Shown here piece by piece: positions 54,124 to 62,995 of a DNA stretch of 64,000 bases; the first letter of the stretch is position 1, and the number at the start of each line of letters is the position of its first letter. Below the pieces are notes generated by a model. That model worked only from the letters and a program-made list of their open reading frames with translations, was not told where the DNA came from and searched no databases. Origin of the DNA: Pseudomonas lurida (GTDB lineage Bacteria > Pseudomonadota > Gammaproteobacteria > Pseudomonadales > Pseudomonadaceae); NCBI RefSeq assembly GCF_013522705.1, contig NZ_JAAMRE010000034.1, positions 1 to 64,000 on the forward strand, given 5' to 3'. Position numbers and translations under genes: made by a program.

Positions 54124-54153
54124 CTGTAGGAACGGGCGCGCTCGCTCCTACAG
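54124..54153. repeat. REP-like palindrome
   Basis: Outer arms CTGTAGGA and TCCTACAG around a GC-rich centre with GCGCGCTCGC. This is a common P. fluorescens type of intergenic repeat. It sits 9 nt after the transporter stop and 55 bp before the next gene. Confidence 0.65.
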
Positions 54154-54207
54154 ATAGTTTTCCATCGGCCGATACGCTCTCAAGTCGCCCAATAAGAGAG
54201 AAAAGCC

Positions 54208-55887
54208 ATGCGTCTGAGCCTGAAGGCCAAAGTCCTGTCCCTTGCCGTCGTGCCGGTGTTGCTGTTCGCGGTGGTCATCAGCCTCACCACGGTGTGGATC
54301 CTCCAGGGCCAGGCGCGCAGTGAGGTGGATGAAACCCGCCAGCGCCTGCTCAATAACGCCAAGGCCACCCTGCAAAGTTATGTGGAAGTGGCCATGAGTA
54401 CCATCAAGCCGCTCTACGATGCCGCCGCGCCCGGCGATACGGCGGCGCGGGCCGAGGTGGTCAAGCTGCTGTCCAACACCAGCTATGGCAAGGACGGTTA
54501 TTTCTTCGGCTACGACTCCGAAACCATCCGCCTGTTCAAAGGCAACAGCCCCGACGGCGTGGGCAAGAGCTTCAAGGACAACCGCGACCCCAACGGCGTC
54601 TATGTCAATCGCGACCTGGTCAAGGTCGGCAAGGACGGCAGCCATTACCTGCAATACAGCTCGACCCAGCCGGGGCAGACCGAACTGGTGCCCAAGCTCG
54701 GCTACACCGAGTACCTGCCCAAGTGGGACATGGTCATCGGCACCTCGGTCAACCTCGACGGCATCGAAGCCCAGGTGGCGGTGGTCGAGGCCAAGGTCGA
54801 GAAGCGCATGGAAGGCGTGCTGCTGAGCATCCTCGGCGTGGCGGTGGTGGTGTTGCTGGTGATTGCCGCCGTGGGCATGGTGCTGGCCAATACGATTCTG
54901 CGCCCGCTGCATTTGATGAAAGCCAACCTCGACGATATCGCCGCAGGCGAGGGCGACCTGACCCGACGCCTGGCCATCACCAGCCAGGACGAACTGGGCG
55001 AGTTGGCCGGCGCGTTCAATCGGTTTGTCGACAAGATCCACGGCCTGGTGCGCCAGATCACTGAAATGACCGCGCAGCTCACCGGTCTGGTCAGTCAGGT
55101 ATCCGACCAGGCCCAGCGTTCGGAGCAGGCCATGGAGCGTCAGCGTCACGAGACAGATCAGGTTGCCACCGCCATCAATCAAATGTCGTCCGCCGCCCAG
55201 GAAGTGGCGCGCAGCGCCCAGGGCGCCTCGGTGGCCGCGCAGCAGACCGACGCCGAAGGTCAGGCGGCCAAACGCGTGGTAGACGGCAGCATCGTGCAGA
55301 TCCACGCGTTGGTGAACGATATCCGCAGCAGCGGCGTGTCCCTCGACAGCCTGCAACAGGACGTGACGTCGATTGTCAGCGTGTTGAGCGTCATCCGCTC
55401 GATCGCCGAGCAGACCAACCTGCTGGCCCTCAACGCTGCCATCGAAGCCGCGCGGGCCGGGGAGGCCGGCCGTGGTTTCGCGGTGGTAGCCGACGAAGTG
55501 CGCGCCCTGGCCAGCCGCACCCAGACCAGCACCCAGGAAATCCAGGGCATGATCGACCGCCTGCAAACCGGCACCGAGGCGGCCGTGCAAGCCATGCGCC
55601 GCTCCAGCGACGCCGGCGACGGCACCTCGGCCCAGGCCAACCAGGCCGGCGCATCGCTGGATACCATGGCCCAGTTGATCGCCACCATCAATTCAATGAA
55701 CGCCCAGATCGCCAGCGCCGCCGAAGAACAGACCGCCGTGGCCGAAGAGATCAACCGCAGCGTGCATCAGATTGCCTCGGCGGTGGACAGCGTGGCCGAT
55801 GAAACCCAACGGGGCGCCCAGACTTCGCGCAGTCTGGCGGAGCTGGGCCAACGCCTGGGGCAACTGGTCGGCCAGTTCAGGATCTGA
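54208..55887 (+). CDS. Methyl-accepting chemotaxis protein, CtpM-like
   Basis: 559 aa. Helix 1 at ~8-32, an sCache-type ligand domain (~35-190, with G-Y-F-F-G-Y-D and W-D-M-V-I-G-T-S-V), helix 2 at ~208-230, HAMP, and a signalling domain with I-A-E-Q-T-N-L-L-A-L-N-A-A-I-E-A-A-R. Length, sCache type and gene order match CtpM of P. aeruginosa, a malate receptor; the ligand is inferred. Its stop abuts the TrhP stop of the opposite strand. Confidence 0.9.
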   Translation: MRLSLKAKVLSLAVVPVLLFAVVISLTTVWILQGQARSEVDETRQRLLNNAKATLQSYVEVAMSTIKPLYDAAAPGDTAARAEVVKLLSNTSYGKDGYFFGYDSETIRLFKGNSPDGVGKSFKDNRDPNGVYVNRDLVKVGKDGSHYLQYSSTQPGQTELVPKLGYTEYLPKWDMVIGTSVNLDGIEAQVAVVEAKVEKRMEGVLLSILGVAVVVLLVIAAVGMVLANTILRPLHLMKANLDDIAAGEGDLTRRLAITSQDELGELAGAFNRFVDKIHGLVRQITEMTAQLTGLVSQVSDQAQRSEQAMERQRHETDQVATAINQMSSAAQEVARSAQGASVAAQQTDAEGQAAKRVVDGSIVQIHALVNDIRSSGVSLDSLQQDVTSIVSVLSVIRSIAEQTNLLALNAAIEAARAGEAGRGFAVVADEVRALASRTQTSTQEIQGMIDRLQTGTEAAVQAMRRSSDAGDGTSAQANQAGASLDTMAQLIATINSMNAQIASAAEEQTAVAEEINRSVHQIASAVDSVADETQRGAQTSRSLAELGQRLGQLVGQFRI

Positions 55888-57207
55888 TCAGACGTCGCGC
55901 ATCAACAAGCCAAAGCGCAGGTCCATCTCAACGGGCAGCGGTAGATACACCGTATGCCCGTCCCCCGGCGCCACGTCGATGGCTTCGTCCTTGGCGTTGC
56001 GCAGGCCGGCCAGATCGAAGTGAAAATTGCCGGTGGGCGTCATCAATTCCAGATGATTGCCCACGGCGAAGCGGTTCTTCACCTTGACCTCGGCCAATTC
56101 GCCCCGGCGCTCGCCGGTCAGCTCACCGACAAACTGCTGGCGCTCGGAGACCGAGCTGCCGTTCTGGTAGTTCTGGTATTCGTCGTGGACGTGGCGGCGC
56201 AGGAAACCTTCGGTGTAGCCGCGCTGGGCCAGGGACTCGAGGTCCGTCATCAGGTTGCGGTCGAACGCGCGACCGGCCACCGCATCGTCGATGGCGCGGC
56301 GATACACCTGGGTGGTGCGCGCGCAGTAGAAGTGCGACTTGGTGCGGCCTTCGATCTTCAGCGAGTGCACGCCCATATGGGCCAGGCGCTCCACGTGCTG
56401 CACGGCGCGCAGGTCCTTGGCGTTCATGATGTAGGTGCCGTGTTCGTCCTCGAAGGCGGGCATCTGTTCGTCGGGGCGGTTGGCTTCCTGCAACAGGAAC
56501 ACCTGATCGGTGGGCGCGCCGATACCCAGGGTCGGTTCCGGCGCGTATTGCTGGACGATCTCGCCGGTGGCGTTTTCCACCGCCGGGGTGGCCTGGTATT
56601 TCCAGCGGCAGGCGTTGGTGCAGGTGCCCTGGTTGGCGTCGCGCTTGTTCATATAGCCCGAGAGCAGACAGCGCCCGGAATACGCCATGCACAAGGCCCC
56701 GTGTACAAACACTTCCAGCTCCATGGCCGGCACGTGCTCGCGGATTTCGCCGATCTCTTCCAGTGACAATTCCCGCGACAGGATCACCCGGCAGATCCCT
56801 TGCTGTTGCCAGAACTCGACACTGGCCCAGTTCACCGTATTGGCCTGCACCGACAGATGAATCGGCATCTGCGGGAAGTGCCGGCGCACCAGCATGATCA
56901 GTCCCGGATCGGACATGATCAGCGCATCCGGGCCCATGGCGATCACCGGCGCCAGGTCCTTGAGAAAGGTTTTGAGCTTGGCGTTGTGCGGCGCAATGTT
57001 CACCACCACATAAAAGCGCTTGCCCTGGGCGTGCGCTTCCTGGATGCCCAGGGCCAGGTTGGCGTGGTCGAACTCGTTATTGCGCACCCGCAGGCTGTAG
57101 CGCGGTTGCCCGGCGTACACCGCATCGGCACCGTAGGCAAAGGCGTAGCGCATGTTTTTCAGGGTGCCGGCGGGGGCGAGCAGTTCGGGGGCGATAACAG
57201 TGGGCAT
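55888..57207 (-). CDS. trhP: U32-family tRNA hydroxylation protein TrhP (YegQ)
   Basis: 439 aa from ATG 57207 (M-P-T-V-I-A-P-E-L-L-A-P-A-G). It has the U32 signature E-V-F-V-H-G-A-L-C with a Cys cluster: C-M-A-Y-S-G-R-C and G-T-C-T-N-A-C-R-W. In E. coli, TrhP makes 5-hydroxyuridine at tRNA position 34 using prephenate-dependent chemistry. The open frame continues 22 codons upstream without a ribosome binding site or family similarity. Confidence 0.9.
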   Translation of the reverse strand: MPTVIAPELLAPAGTLKNMRYAFAYGADAVYAGQPRYSLRVRNNEFDHANLALGIQEAHAQGKRFYVVVNIAPHNAKLKTFLKDLAPVIAMGPDALIMSDPGLIMLVRRHFPQMPIHLSVQANTVNWASVEFWQQQGICRVILSRELSLEEIGEIREHVPAMELEVFVHGALCMAYSGRCLLSGYMNKRDANQGTCTNACRWKYQATPAVENATGEIVQQYAPEPTLGIGAPTDQVFLLQEANRPDEQMPAFEDEHGTYIMNAKDLRAVQHVERLAHMGVHSLKIEGRTKSHFYCARTTQVYRRAIDDAVAGRAFDRNLMTDLESLAQRGYTEGFLRRHVHDEYQNYQNGSSVSERQQFVGELTGERRGELAEVKVKNRFAVGNHLELMTPTGNFHFDLAGLRNAKDEAIDVAPGDGHTVYLPLPVEMDLRFGLLMRDV

Positions 57208-57422
57208 GGCGTAGGGTCGCAAAAAGGCGCGAGGGTAGTGCAGGGCGGATGAGGGCTTATTGACCCAGGTCATTTTTGTATCGCTGTGTATCTCCAGGCG
57301 CTGTGGATACGTACCGAGGGGCGCGCGGCGATTTTCGACACAGGCGCGATACCTGCGGCGCTTTTAATCGGTTCCAACGAGGCACACCGCCTCGCTTCGA
57401 CCCGAACCTGGAGCCTATCGCC

Positions 57423-57689
57423 ATGAACCACAGCAAAGCCCTCTACGCCGCTTGCCTGTTCGCCGCCCTCAACCTCTGCACGCTGTCGGCGCGCGCGCAA
57501 GCCAGTGCCAACGAGCAGACCTACACCTACGGCACGCATCTGGACATCCGCAAAGTGCTGTCGATCACCGAAGACGCCGGGCCGTCCTGCGGCGTGGTGG
57601 GCGCGCGGATGACCTACCTCGACTCACACGGCACCGCACAGGTTCTGAACTACCAGAAAGTGTCCGACACCTGCATCGGCGACAACTGA
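57423..57689 (+). CDS. Secreted DUF2790 protein
   Basis: 88 aa. A signal peptide ends at A-R-A-Q-A. The short mature domain has Y-G-x-H-L-D-I, C-G-V-V-G-A-R-M-T-Y-L-D-S and a final D-T-C with two cysteines. This is the Pseudomonas-specific DUF2790 family of small periplasmic proteins with unknown role. ATG 57423 is chosen for the signal peptide. It lies 30 bp before the DipZ-like gene and may share its transcript. Confidence 0.82.
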   Translation: MNHSKALYAACLFAALNLCTLSARAQASANEQTYTYGTHLDIRKVLSITEDAGPSCGVVGARMTYLDSHGTAQVLNYQKVSDTCIGDN

Positions 57690-57719
57690 GTTCGCCACGC
57701 GCGACCCGAGGTGAACATC

Positions 57720-58937
57720 ATGCTACTGATCGCATTCCTGGGCGGCGTCCTGACCGTCCTCAGTCCTTGTATCCTGCCGGTGGTGCCGTTTCTGTTCGCC
57801 GGTGTCGACCGCACCCGCCGCTCAATCCTGCTGACCCTCGGCGGCATGGCGCTGACCTTTGCGCTGATCGCCAGCCTGGCGGTGGTCAGCAGCGAGTGGG
57901 TGGTACGCGCCAACGCCACCGGACGGCAGGTGGCGTTGATCGTGATGGTGCTGTTTGCGCTGTCGTTGATCAGCGCGCGGATCGGTGGCTGGCTGGCGCG
58001 CCCGTTCGTGCTGCTGGGTAACCGCATCGCTCCCGACGGCCGCGCGCTGTCGGGGCCGCTAAAGTCACTGCTGATCGGCATCGCCACGGGCCTGTTGTGG
58101 GCGCCGTGCGCCGGGCCGATCCTCGGGGTGATCCTCACCGGTGCGATGCTGCAGGGCGCCAATGCGCAGACCAGCCTGTTGCTGCTGGCCTATGGCCTGG
58201 GCAGCGCTCTGTCCCTGGGCACATTGATCTTCGCCGGGCGCGGCCTGGTGAACCGGCTCAAAGCGTCGATTCCGCTGACCGGTTGGCTGCGTCGGGGCGC
58301 CGGGGTGGCGGTATTGGCGGCGGCGGCGGTGATTTCCACCGGTGCCGACCGAACCCTGCTGGCTGGCACCTCGTCCGAGGGCGTCAGCCGCCTGGAGAGC
58401 GGGGTGCTGGAAAACGTGCCCAAGGTGGTGGATTACCTGGTCAGCAAGGTCAAGGCGGCGCCGCTGGCCGCGAACGACCAGGGTGCGATGCCGTCGCTGT
58501 CCGGTGCCGTTGAATGGCTCAACTCGCCGCCGCTGACCCCGCAGGCGCTCAAAGGCAAAGTGGTGCTGGTGGATTTCTGGACCTATGACTGCATCAACTG
58601 CCAGCACACCCTGCCGTATGTCAAAGCATGGGCTGAGAAGTACGCCAAGGATGGGTTGGTGGTGATCGGCGTGCACACCCCGGAATACGGGTACGAGCGC
58701 ATCATCGACAACGTCAAGGCCCAGGTGCGCAGATTGGGCATCACCTACCCGGTGGCCATCGACAATAACTACGCGATCTGGCGCAATTTCGACAATCAGT
58801 ATTGGCCTGCCCATTACCTGATCGATGCCAAGGGGCGCATACGCGGCAGCCACTTCGGCGAAGGTCGCTACGAGGCCCAGGAGCGGATGATCCGGGCACT
58901 GTTGGACGAGGCCAAGGCAGACGATTCGCACCCGTGA
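57720..58937 (+). CDS. dipZ: DipZ-type fusion: CcdA/DsbD membrane domain plus thioredoxin domain
   Basis: 405 aa. The N-terminal half has six or seven helices with membrane cysteines in S-P-C-I-L-P and A-P-C-A-G-P. The C-terminal half is a TlpA-like thioredoxin domain with the active site D-C-I-N-C (C-x-x-C) and W-P-A-H-Y-L-I-D. It carries reducing power from cytoplasm to periplasm. ATG 57720 has GAGGTGAAC; the in-frame GTG 57711 lies within that ribosome binding site. Preceded by a small Cys-containing secreted protein. Confidence 0.9.
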   Translation: MLLIAFLGGVLTVLSPCILPVVPFLFAGVDRTRRSILLTLGGMALTFALIASLAVVSSEWVVRANATGRQVALIVMVLFALSLISARIGGWLARPFVLLGNRIAPDGRALSGPLKSLLIGIATGLLWAPCAGPILGVILTGAMLQGANAQTSLLLLAYGLGSALSLGTLIFAGRGLVNRLKASIPLTGWLRRGAGVAVLAAAAVISTGADRTLLAGTSSEGVSRLESGVLENVPKVVDYLVSKVKAAPLAANDQGAMPSLSGAVEWLNSPPLTPQALKGKVVLVDFWTYDCINCQHTLPYVKAWAEKYAKDGLVVIGVHTPEYGYERIIDNVKAQVRRLGITYPVAIDNNYAIWRNFDNQYWPAHYLIDAKGRIRGSHFGEGRYEAQERMIRALLDEAKADDSHP

Positions 58938-58997
58938 ACAGGGCGGTTTACCGGTGTGCGATAAATAAGGGCACTCCCAGGTTTCGCAGCGGACTAA

Positions 58998-59028
58998 GCA
59001 ACAGGGCCTACACAGGCCCGTTGCTTTT
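58998..59028 (+). terminator. Terminator after dipZ
   Basis: Stem GCAAC-A-GGGCC / GGCCC-GTTGC (10 bp, one bulge) with a 6-nt loop, then TTTTCT. It lies about 60 bp after the dipZ stop. Confidence 0.85.
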
Positions 59029-59044
59029 CTGACATGGACCGGAC

Positions 59045-60112
59045 ATGAACCAAACCACCCTGCAATTCAAAACCCTGTTGTTACTGCTGGTCCTGGTGAC
59101 CGTCGCCTTTATCTGGATATTGCTGCCGTTTTACGGCGCGGTGTTCTGGGCGGTGATCCTCGGCATCATCTTTGCGCCCATGCAGCGCCGCGTGCAGCTC
59201 AAGTTTGGCTGGAACCGCAATCTCACGTCCCTGACCACCTTGGCCGCATGCCTGGTCATCGCGATTTTGCCGGTGATTATCACCAGTGCGTTGCTGGTAC
59301 AGGAGGGCGCCACCCTGTACAAGAACATCGAAAGCGGCAAGCTGGATGTGGCCGGCTACATCGAACAGTTCAAGAACTTCCTGCCGCCGTATTTCCAGCA
59401 CCTGCTGGATCGCTTTGGCATGGGCAACCTGGAAGGGCTGCGCGAGAAAATCGTCAAGAGCGCGATGCAGGGCAGTCAGTTCTTTGCCACCCAGGCGTTC
59501 AGTTTCGGCCAGGGCACGTTTGATTTCCTGGTGAGCTTTTTCATCATGCTGTATCTGCTGTTTTTCTTTTTGCGCGATGGCCCGGAGCTGGTGCGCAAGG
59601 TGCGCACGGCGGTGCCGTTGGCCGAACCGCAAAAGCGTCGCCTGCAGCTCAAGTTCAACCGCGTGGTGCGCGCCACGGTCAAGGGCAACGTGCTGGTGGC
59701 GGTGACCCAGGGCGCGTTGGGCGGGTTGATTTTCTGGTTTCTGGATATCCCCAGCGCGTTGCTCTGGGCGGTGCTGATGGCGTTCCTGTCTCTGTTGCCG
59801 GCGGTGGGCGCGGGCATCGTGTGGGGGCCGGTGGCGGCGTATTTCCTGCTGAGCGGGGCGATCTGGCAGGGCGTAGTGCTGGGCCTGTTCGGCGTATTCG
59901 TGATCGGCCTGGTAGACAACGTGCTGCGCCCGATCCTGGTGGGCAAGGACACCAAGATGCCCGACTACCTGATCCTGATCTCGACCCTGGGCGGCTTGTC
60001 GGTGTTCGGCCTGAACGGGTTTGTGATCGGGCCGCTGGTGGCGGCGCTGTTCATGTCCAGTTGGGCGCTGTTTGTCGAGAGCAAGCCGCGGGTCAAGTTG
60101 CCGTTGCCGTAA
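59045..60112 (+). CDS. AI-2E family transporter (PerM/TqsA-like)
   Basis: 355 aa with about eight membrane helices and the family's central amphipathic stretch. The C-terminal signature is D-N-V-L-R-P-I-L-V-G followed by L-I-L-I-S-T-L-G-G-L. Despite the family name, most members have no proven role in AI-2 export; some are antiporters. It starts 17 bp after the dipZ terminator and has its own transcript. Confidence 0.9.
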   Translation: MNQTTLQFKTLLLLLVLVTVAFIWILLPFYGAVFWAVILGIIFAPMQRRVQLKFGWNRNLTSLTTLAACLVIAILPVIITSALLVQEGATLYKNIESGKLDVAGYIEQFKNFLPPYFQHLLDRFGMGNLEGLREKIVKSAMQGSQFFATQAFSFGQGTFDFLVSFFIMLYLLFFFLRDGPELVRKVRTAVPLAEPQKRRLQLKFNRVVRATVKGNVLVAVTQGALGGLIFWFLDIPSALLWAVLMAFLSLLPAVGAGIVWGPVAAYFLLSGAIWQGVVLGLFGVFVIGLVDNVLRPILVGKDTKMPDYLILISTLGGLSVFGLNGFVIGPLVAALFMSSWALFVESKPRVKLPLP

Positions 60113-60122
60113 ACCGGCCGCT

Positions 60123-60302
60123 TCACGCTTGCAATTGGTAGGTGGTGGCTTGCAACTGGTGTTCGGCGGCTTTCAACGAGGTGAGCGGGCCGGTAATGGG
60201 CTCGCCTTCGCGTACCAGGTACCAGCAAGCCAGCACACCCGAGGCGCGCAGAGGGGCGGGGACGGCACTGCCGATGACGGACATGATCTGAACACTGGGC
60301 AT
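60123..60302 (-). CDS. Small hypothetical protein (59 aa)
   Basis: 59 aa from ATG 60302 behind an excellent ribosome binding site (GGAGGTCC). It contains W-Y-L-V-R-E-G-E-P-I-T-G-P and ends Q-A-T-T-Y-Q-L-Q-A. No signal peptide or membrane helix. I do not recognise the family. The ribosome binding site supports its being translated. Convergent with the AI-2E family gene, 10 bp away. Confidence 0.6.
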   Translation of the reverse strand: MPSVQIMSVIGSAVPAPLRASGVLACWYLVREGEPITGPLTSLKAAEHQLQATTYQLQA

Positions 60303-60393
60303 AAGGACCTCCAATCGTGGTAGGGGTCACCTTACGGGCCATGGCGGCTGAGGAAAAATCAACTGGCTCGATAGTCAACATCGATGCCAGGCG

Positions 60394-60588
60394 TCAGTCC
60401 ACCACTTGATCGAGCATGCTCACCACTTCCTGCTCGTTGAGCAGACCCTTGCGCACCAGGTTTTCCGCGAGCAGGGCAAGGAACTTCGCGCTGCGGTGGC
60501 CTTCGAGGTGCTTGAGTTCCGTCAGGGCGCTGTACACCTTGCTGGAGGTGCAGAGGCCGGCGGTGCGGTGCGGGTTTTGCGTGGGCAT
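60394..60588 (-). CDS. Small hypothetical protein (64 aa)
   Basis: 64 aa from ATG 60588, with AAAGGAC upstream. The helical C-terminus (A-L-L-A-E-N-L-V-R-K-G-L-L-N-E-Q-E-V) resembles short regulatory-type proteins of pseudomonads, but no function is known to me. Same strand as the 59-aa gene 91 bp downstream. Confidence 0.58.
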   Translation of the reverse strand: MPTQNPHRTAGLCTSSKVYSALTELKHLEGHRSAKFLALLAENLVRKGLLNEQEVVSMLDQVVD

Positions 60589-60766
60589 GGTCAATCGTCC
60601 TTTTTGTTATTGGGTGGACAGGCTCGATAGTGAGAGGGTTGTGTGACGCAAACATGACAGCGCGAGCCCCGTTCGGGCAAGTAGACATTGGTGTCAATCA
60701 TGTGTGAATACGCGCCCGGCATTGTCCCCATAGCGACCTTGAAGCGATAAAACCGGACGTCGTCGC

Positions 60767-60796
60767 AAAAAAAAGGCCCCGCGTAACCGCGAGGCC
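60767..60796 (-). terminator. Terminator of the Tyr/Pro-rich protein gene
   Basis: Read on the minus strand: AGGCCTCGCG, a 4-nt loop, then CGCGGGGCC and eight T. It ends the transcript from 61171, about 24 bp past that stop. Confidence 0.85.
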
Positions 60797-60820
60797 TGAT
60801 TCAGGCTGGACGATGCATTA

Positions 60821-61171
60821 TTACCAGCCGTGACGGTAGTAGCCATGGGGCGGGCCATAGTAGTAACCACGCGGTGGGCCGTAATAAACCGGTGCCGGGC
60901 GGTAATACACCTGCTGTTGTACATAAACCGGTGGCGGCGGCGCGTAGTAAACCGGCGGCGGTGCGGCGTAGACAGGCTGGGGCTGCACATACACCGGTTG
61001 CTGCACATAGACTTCACGGGGTTGGCTGGCAACCACGGAGCCCACCACGGCGGCGCCGACCAACGCACCCAAGGCGGCCGGACCAGCCCATCCACCACCG
61101 TGGGCGGAAGCTTGGCCTGCCATAGCGAGTGCACCCACCAGCAGGGCGATCTTGGGGATTGTACGAATCAT
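60821..61171 (-). CDS. Secreted Tyr/Pro/Val-rich repeat protein
   Basis: 116 aa from ATG 61171 (GAGG 7 nt upstream). A signal peptide ends at A-S-A-H, a Gly-Ala hydrophobic segment follows (A-A-L-G-A-L-V-G-A-A-V-V-G), then ~60 residues of V-Y-V-Q-Q-P / V-Y-Y-A-P-P-P / Y-Y-G-P-P repeats. Low-complexity envelope proteins of this sort are common in pseudomonads; role unknown. Own terminator, so probably monocistronic. Confidence 0.75.
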   Translation of the reverse strand: MIRTIPKIALLVGALAMAGQASAHGGGWAGPAALGALVGAAVVGSVVASQPREVYVQQPVYVQPQPVYAAPPPVYYAPPPPVYVQQQVYYRPAPVYYGPPRGYYYGPPHGYYRHGW

Positions 61172-61333
61172 GGTCATTCCTCGGTTAGCCCCAGCGCTCG
61201 TGTCCTGCCTTCAATGGACTCAAGTCATGTCGCGGGGATACTTTTAAGACAACGTATTTCTAAAAAACAGCACGGCCGCTAGGTAAAGGTTGTGTAAGGT
61301 CTGTACCGATTTGCTTACTCAAAGGAGTTTTCC

Positions 61334-62152
61334 ATGCAGATGCACCCCAACAAGGACACCCAGCTGTGCATGTCACTGTCGGCGCGCCCCGGTAATTTCG
61401 GCTTGCGATTTCATAACCATCTGTACGAACAGTTGGGTCTGAATTTCTACTATAAGGCCTTCAGCAGCCAGGATTTGCCCGGCGCGATCAGCGGCATTCG
61501 GGCGCTGGGCATCCGCGGATGCGGTGTGTCCATGCCATTCAAGGAGGCGGCCATTGCCTTGGTGGACGAACTCGACGATTCGGTTCAAGCCATTGATTCG
61601 TTGAACACCATCGTCAACACCAACGGCCATCTCAAGGCTTACAACACCGACTACATCGCCGTCGAACAACTGCTGAAAAAGCACGCGGTTCCACAGGATT
61701 CGACCTTCGCCCTGCGCGGCAGCGGCGGCATGGCCAAGGCCGTGGCGAGTGCTTTGCGTGACGGTGGCTATGCCAACGGTGTGATCGTGGCACGTAATGA
61801 GAGGGCGGGGCGAGCACTGGCCCATCACCTGGGGTATGCCTGGCAGGCAGATATGGCCGACCTTCGCCCGGACATGCTGATCAACGTTACCCCCATCGGC
61901 ATGACTGGCGGCGCTGAGGCGGATGCGTTGGCGTTTGACGCAGACATTGTCGAGACTGCGCGGACTGTCTTCGATGTGGTGGCGATTCCAGCCGAAACAC
62001 CCTTGATCGTGCATGCACGAAGCCAAGGCAAACAGGTGATTACCGGGTTGGAGGTGATCGCCATTCAGGCGCTGGAACAGTTCGTGCTCTATACCGGTGT
62101 GCGGCCTACCCAGGAACAGTTCGAAAAAGCCGTGGCGTTTGCCCGTCTCTAA
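61334..62152 (+). CDS. Shikimate dehydrogenase-like protein
   Basis: 272 aa of the AroE/YdiB superfamily. Substrate lobe: S-M-S-L-S-A-R-P near the start (AroE usually G-x-P-x-x-x-S-x-S-P), V-S-M-P-F-K with the catalytic Lys, and N-T-D-Y with the catalytic Asp. NAD(P)-binding turn: G-S-G-G-M-A-K-A. The altered N-terminal motif and length place it with the shikimate 5-dehydrogenase-like group (HI0607 type), not the biosynthetic AroE, so the substrate is uncertain. AAAGGAG precedes ATG 61334. Confidence 0.83.
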   Translation: MQMHPNKDTQLCMSLSARPGNFGLRFHNHLYEQLGLNFYYKAFSSQDLPGAISGIRALGIRGCGVSMPFKEAAIALVDELDDSVQAIDSLNTIVNTNGHLKAYNTDYIAVEQLLKKHAVPQDSTFALRGSGGMAKAVASALRDGGYANGVIVARNERAGRALAHHLGYAWQADMADLRPDMLINVTPIGMTGGAEADALAFDADIVETARTVFDVVAIPAETPLIVHARSQGKQVITGLEVIAIQALEQFVLYTGVRPTQEQFEKAVAFARL

Positions 62153-62227
62153 AGCTCGATCAGGCGATGAGGGTATTGACCGACTCACCGCCATCAGGAA
62201 CCATCCCCCGACTCAACTTTTACGGGG

Positions 62228-62878
62228 TCAAGCCTGTTCCAACTGCGTCAAGCGTTCTTCCAGCGCGGCGATTCGCGCTTCCAGCTCTTCGATACGTTCG
62301 GCTGACACCCCGGCGGCGCCACGCTCCACCGGGGTGCCGCGCGCGGAGATAATCGCTTCGATATCCGCCGCGTCACCCAGCGCATGGGTGTAACGGTCTT
62401 CCCGCTGCCCCGCCTGGCGCGGCACCAGTACCGCCAGCCCGCGCGCTATGAGACGTTCGAGCTGGTGCACGACCTGTTCGGCGTCCTCGAAATCGTGCAT
62501 GCGCCCGCTGCGGGTCAGCAACTCACTCACCGTCTGCGGGCCGCGCAGGAACAGCAGCCCGATCAGAATCACCTGGGCCGGCACCAGTTCCAGCGCCTTG
62601 TCCACCCGGTGCTCCCAGCGGTCGGCACGGCTGCCCATCACCAGGCGGGTAAAACCCTGGCCTTCCAGCGCACGCAGGCTCTGGCCCACCTGACCCTGGC
62701 TGAGGTTCATCACCGGTTCGCGGCTGGTTTTCTGGTTGCAGGCCAGTACCAGGGCGTTAAGGGTCAGCGGGTAGGTTTCCGGGTTGGTCGCCTGTTTCTC
62801 GATCAGGCAGCCCAGGACGCGTATTTCCGTGCTGTTCAGGCGCGGCTCGGGGGTATCGGTGTCGTGCTCGGCGGTCAT
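62228..62878 (-). CDS. yceH: YceH family protein (DUF480)
   Basis: 216 aa with two winged-helix domains (L-N-S-T-E-I-R-V-L-G-C-L-I-E-K-Q and R-G-P-Q-T-V-S-E-L) and a C-terminal coiled coil rich in Glu/Leu. The DUF480/YceH family is widespread and of unknown function. Convergent with the shikimate dehydrogenase-like gene. Confidence 0.9.
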   Translation of the reverse strand: MTAEHDTDTPEPRLNSTEIRVLGCLIEKQATNPETYPLTLNALVLACNQKTSREPVMNLSQGQVGQSLRALEGQGFTRLVMGSRADRWEHRVDKALELVPAQVILIGLLFLRGPQTVSELLTRSGRMHDFEDAEQVVHQLERLIARGLAVLVPRQAGQREDRYTHALGDAADIEAIISARGTPVERGAAGVSAERIEELEARIAALEERLTQLEQA

Positions 62879-62949
62879 CGCGCGTTCCCTATGCAGTGAA
62901 GGCCATTAGCCTATCCCTGAAAAAATAAAAGACAAGCAGCGGGCATGGC

Positions 62950-62955
62950 TATAAT
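62950..62955 (+). promoter_or_regulatory. Consensus -10 box before the DUF1993 gene
   Basis: TATAAT, a perfect sigma-70 -10, lies 40 nt before ATG 62996. A weak -35 (AAGACA) is 15 bp upstream. Its position argues against starting the gene at 62945. Confidence 0.5.
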
Positions 62956-62995
62956 CGCCGCTGGTTGCAACCCTGCCATTACCGATGAGACTGCC

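Noticed and set aside
62187..62220. GGAACC before the YceH end
   Set aside because: No CCACNNA at 15-16 nt; a chance match of the first half only.
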